Source: Dimargaris cristalligena
Lineage: Eukaryota; Kickxellomycota; Dimargaritomycetes; Dimargaritales; Dimargaritaceae
Assembly (NCBI GenBank): GCA_027576995.1
Contig: JANBQC010000001.1
Coordinates: forward strand, 62,001-126,000
Direction of reading: 5' to 3'
DNA length: 64,000 nucleotides
Part shown: one piece after another, positions 63,293-64,000 of the stretch
How positions within the stretch are numbered: the stretch's first letter is position 1
How the letters are laid out: each line of letters begins with the position of its first letter
Translations under genes and position numbers: made by a program
The notes under the pieces: generated by a model
Told to the model about the DNA's origin: nothing
Databases searched by the model: none
Seen by the model: only the letters and a program-made list of their open reading frames with translations

Positions 63293-64000
63293 ATGATGTC
63301 CGCTCACCAGTCAGCTATCATTACACCCCGTACCTCCCCTGACTCTGCCGGTCAGCCGTGGCGTTCTAGTCGCCTTTTGCGCCATAAGAGTCTGCTTAAG
63401 CCGGGCCCCCCGGCCATCGACAGTCAAACACTCTTGTCACCTGACCTATCCGATTCCGACTCCGTGTCCGATGTAACCCTCTCCGAGCCCGTCACTCCGG
63501 TGGTCGAAGTTTTTCCGGCAGGGTTTAGCAAACTGAACCAGCCTCCGGGGCTACCCCTTCCCAGCGCCACCAGTCGCCAGGGCAAATGGGATATTTTGGC
63601 CGATACCAAGTCATCCACGTTCGCCTTCGGCTCTTATGTTACTTCATCGCCCAAGACCACGGTTGAGAGCTTACCCAGCAACATCTGGAACCCGTCGACC
63701 GTGTTTAAAGTTCCCGAGTTGCTGGGCGAGTCCATTGCGTACACCAAGACGGAGTCATCTCTCCTCGAATCGTCGAGTTATTCCAACCGATCAAACAGAT
63801 CCATGGGGCAAGTCGACCCAGGACGCCTGGCGGAGGCTGTGTTGGGGGATTTCTCCTCGACCAGCAGCCCATCCCCTTTCGGCCCGGCCCTGTTCCGAGT
63901 GAACTCTCAGCCCCTAACCGCTACGCATTCGAGCTTCGGAGGGGAACTGTTTAAGCCACTTGGCATTACCCGCAGCTCCAGCCACTCTATGCTCGATTCC
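63293..64000 (+). CDS. N-terminal part of a Ser/Thr/Pro-rich protein; runs off the right edge
   Basis: From ATG ATG at 63293 the frame is open for 236 codons to the window end. The peptide is Ser/Thr/Pro-rich and looks disordered (ITPRTSPDSAG, LLSPDLSDSDSVSDVTLSEP), with many SP/TP dipeptides and a more conserved-looking GKWDILADTKSSTFAFGSYV. The composition suits a regulatory or RNA-binding protein whose folded domain lies beyond the edge, but I do not recognise it. Codon use matches the confirmed genes. A TTTTGCAG acceptor lies 6 nt before the ATG, so the 5' UTR may be spliced. Confidence 0.65.
   Translation, partial: MMSAHQSAIITPRTSPDSAGQPWRSSRLLRHKSLLKPGPPAIDSQTLLSPDLSDSDSVSDVTLSEPVTPVVEVFPAGFSKLNQPPGLPLPSATSRQGKWDILADTKSSTFAFGSYVTSSPKTTVESLPSNIWNPSTVFKVPELLGESIAYTKTESSLLESSSYSNRSNRSMGQVDPGRLAEAVLGDFSSTSSPSPFGPALFRVNSQPLTATHSSFGGELFKPLGITRSSSHSMLDS

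Overview
The window reads as nuclear DNA of a fungus. It carries fungus-type housekeeping genes: a stand-alone orotate phosphoribosyltransferase (URA5), the fungal import-motor subunit PAM17, MscS-type channels with an EF-hand, a DHA1-type MFS transporter and a Yea4-like nucleotide-sugar transporter. Introns are short (about 110-450 nt), mostly start GTAAGT or close variants, and often have CTAAC/CTAAT-like branch sites near the acceptor. eIF4G keeps a C-terminal MA3 domain, which the budding-yeast protein lacks, and small genes are intron-rich. This suggests, but does not prove, an early-diverging (zygomycete-grade) fungus. I saw no tRNA, rRNA, CRISPR array, transposase or reverse transcriptase. 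One 10-base run of N lies inside an AT microsatellite at 42238-42247.

Layout, left to right. 0-9.7 kb: the start of a LEO1-like gene (minus), a long spacer, an intronless MscS/EF-hand channel (plus), a nine-exon PEX10 (minus) and URA5 (plus), with PEX10 and URA5 head to head. 10-17 kb: PAM17 and complex I NDUFA5 head to head, TFIIA gamma (TOA2), then two proteasome alpha genes in tandem (PRE9/alpha3 and PRE8/alpha2). 17-25 kb: a five-exon coiled-coil protein, an unrecognised basic protein, and WDR70. 25.5-30.5 kb: intronless eIF4G. 32-42 kb: mitochondrial uS17 (MRPS17), GPI8, an MFS transporter, the splicing factor YJU2 and YEA4. 42.8-50.3 kb: a PPR-like mitochondrial protein, a PQ-loop membrane protein, CDK1/CDC2, and a five-exon NEDD8/RUB1 gene that only emerges when its tiny exons are joined. 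51.5-55.7 kb: intronless SIN3. 55.7-63.3 kb: about 7.6 kb with nothing recognisable. The right edge holds the start of a Ser/Pro-rich protein.

The genes are mostly unrelated core functions: translation, proteasome, cell cycle, transcription, splicing, peroxisome import, mitochondrial import and respiration, GPI anchoring. Many are arranged as divergent pairs sharing 0.4-1.6 kb promoters. The two proteasome genes are the clearest functional neighbours. Most multi-exon models were built by joining exons by hand so that GT-AG sites, reading phase and family conservation agree. They are strong where a family is named and weak where it is not.
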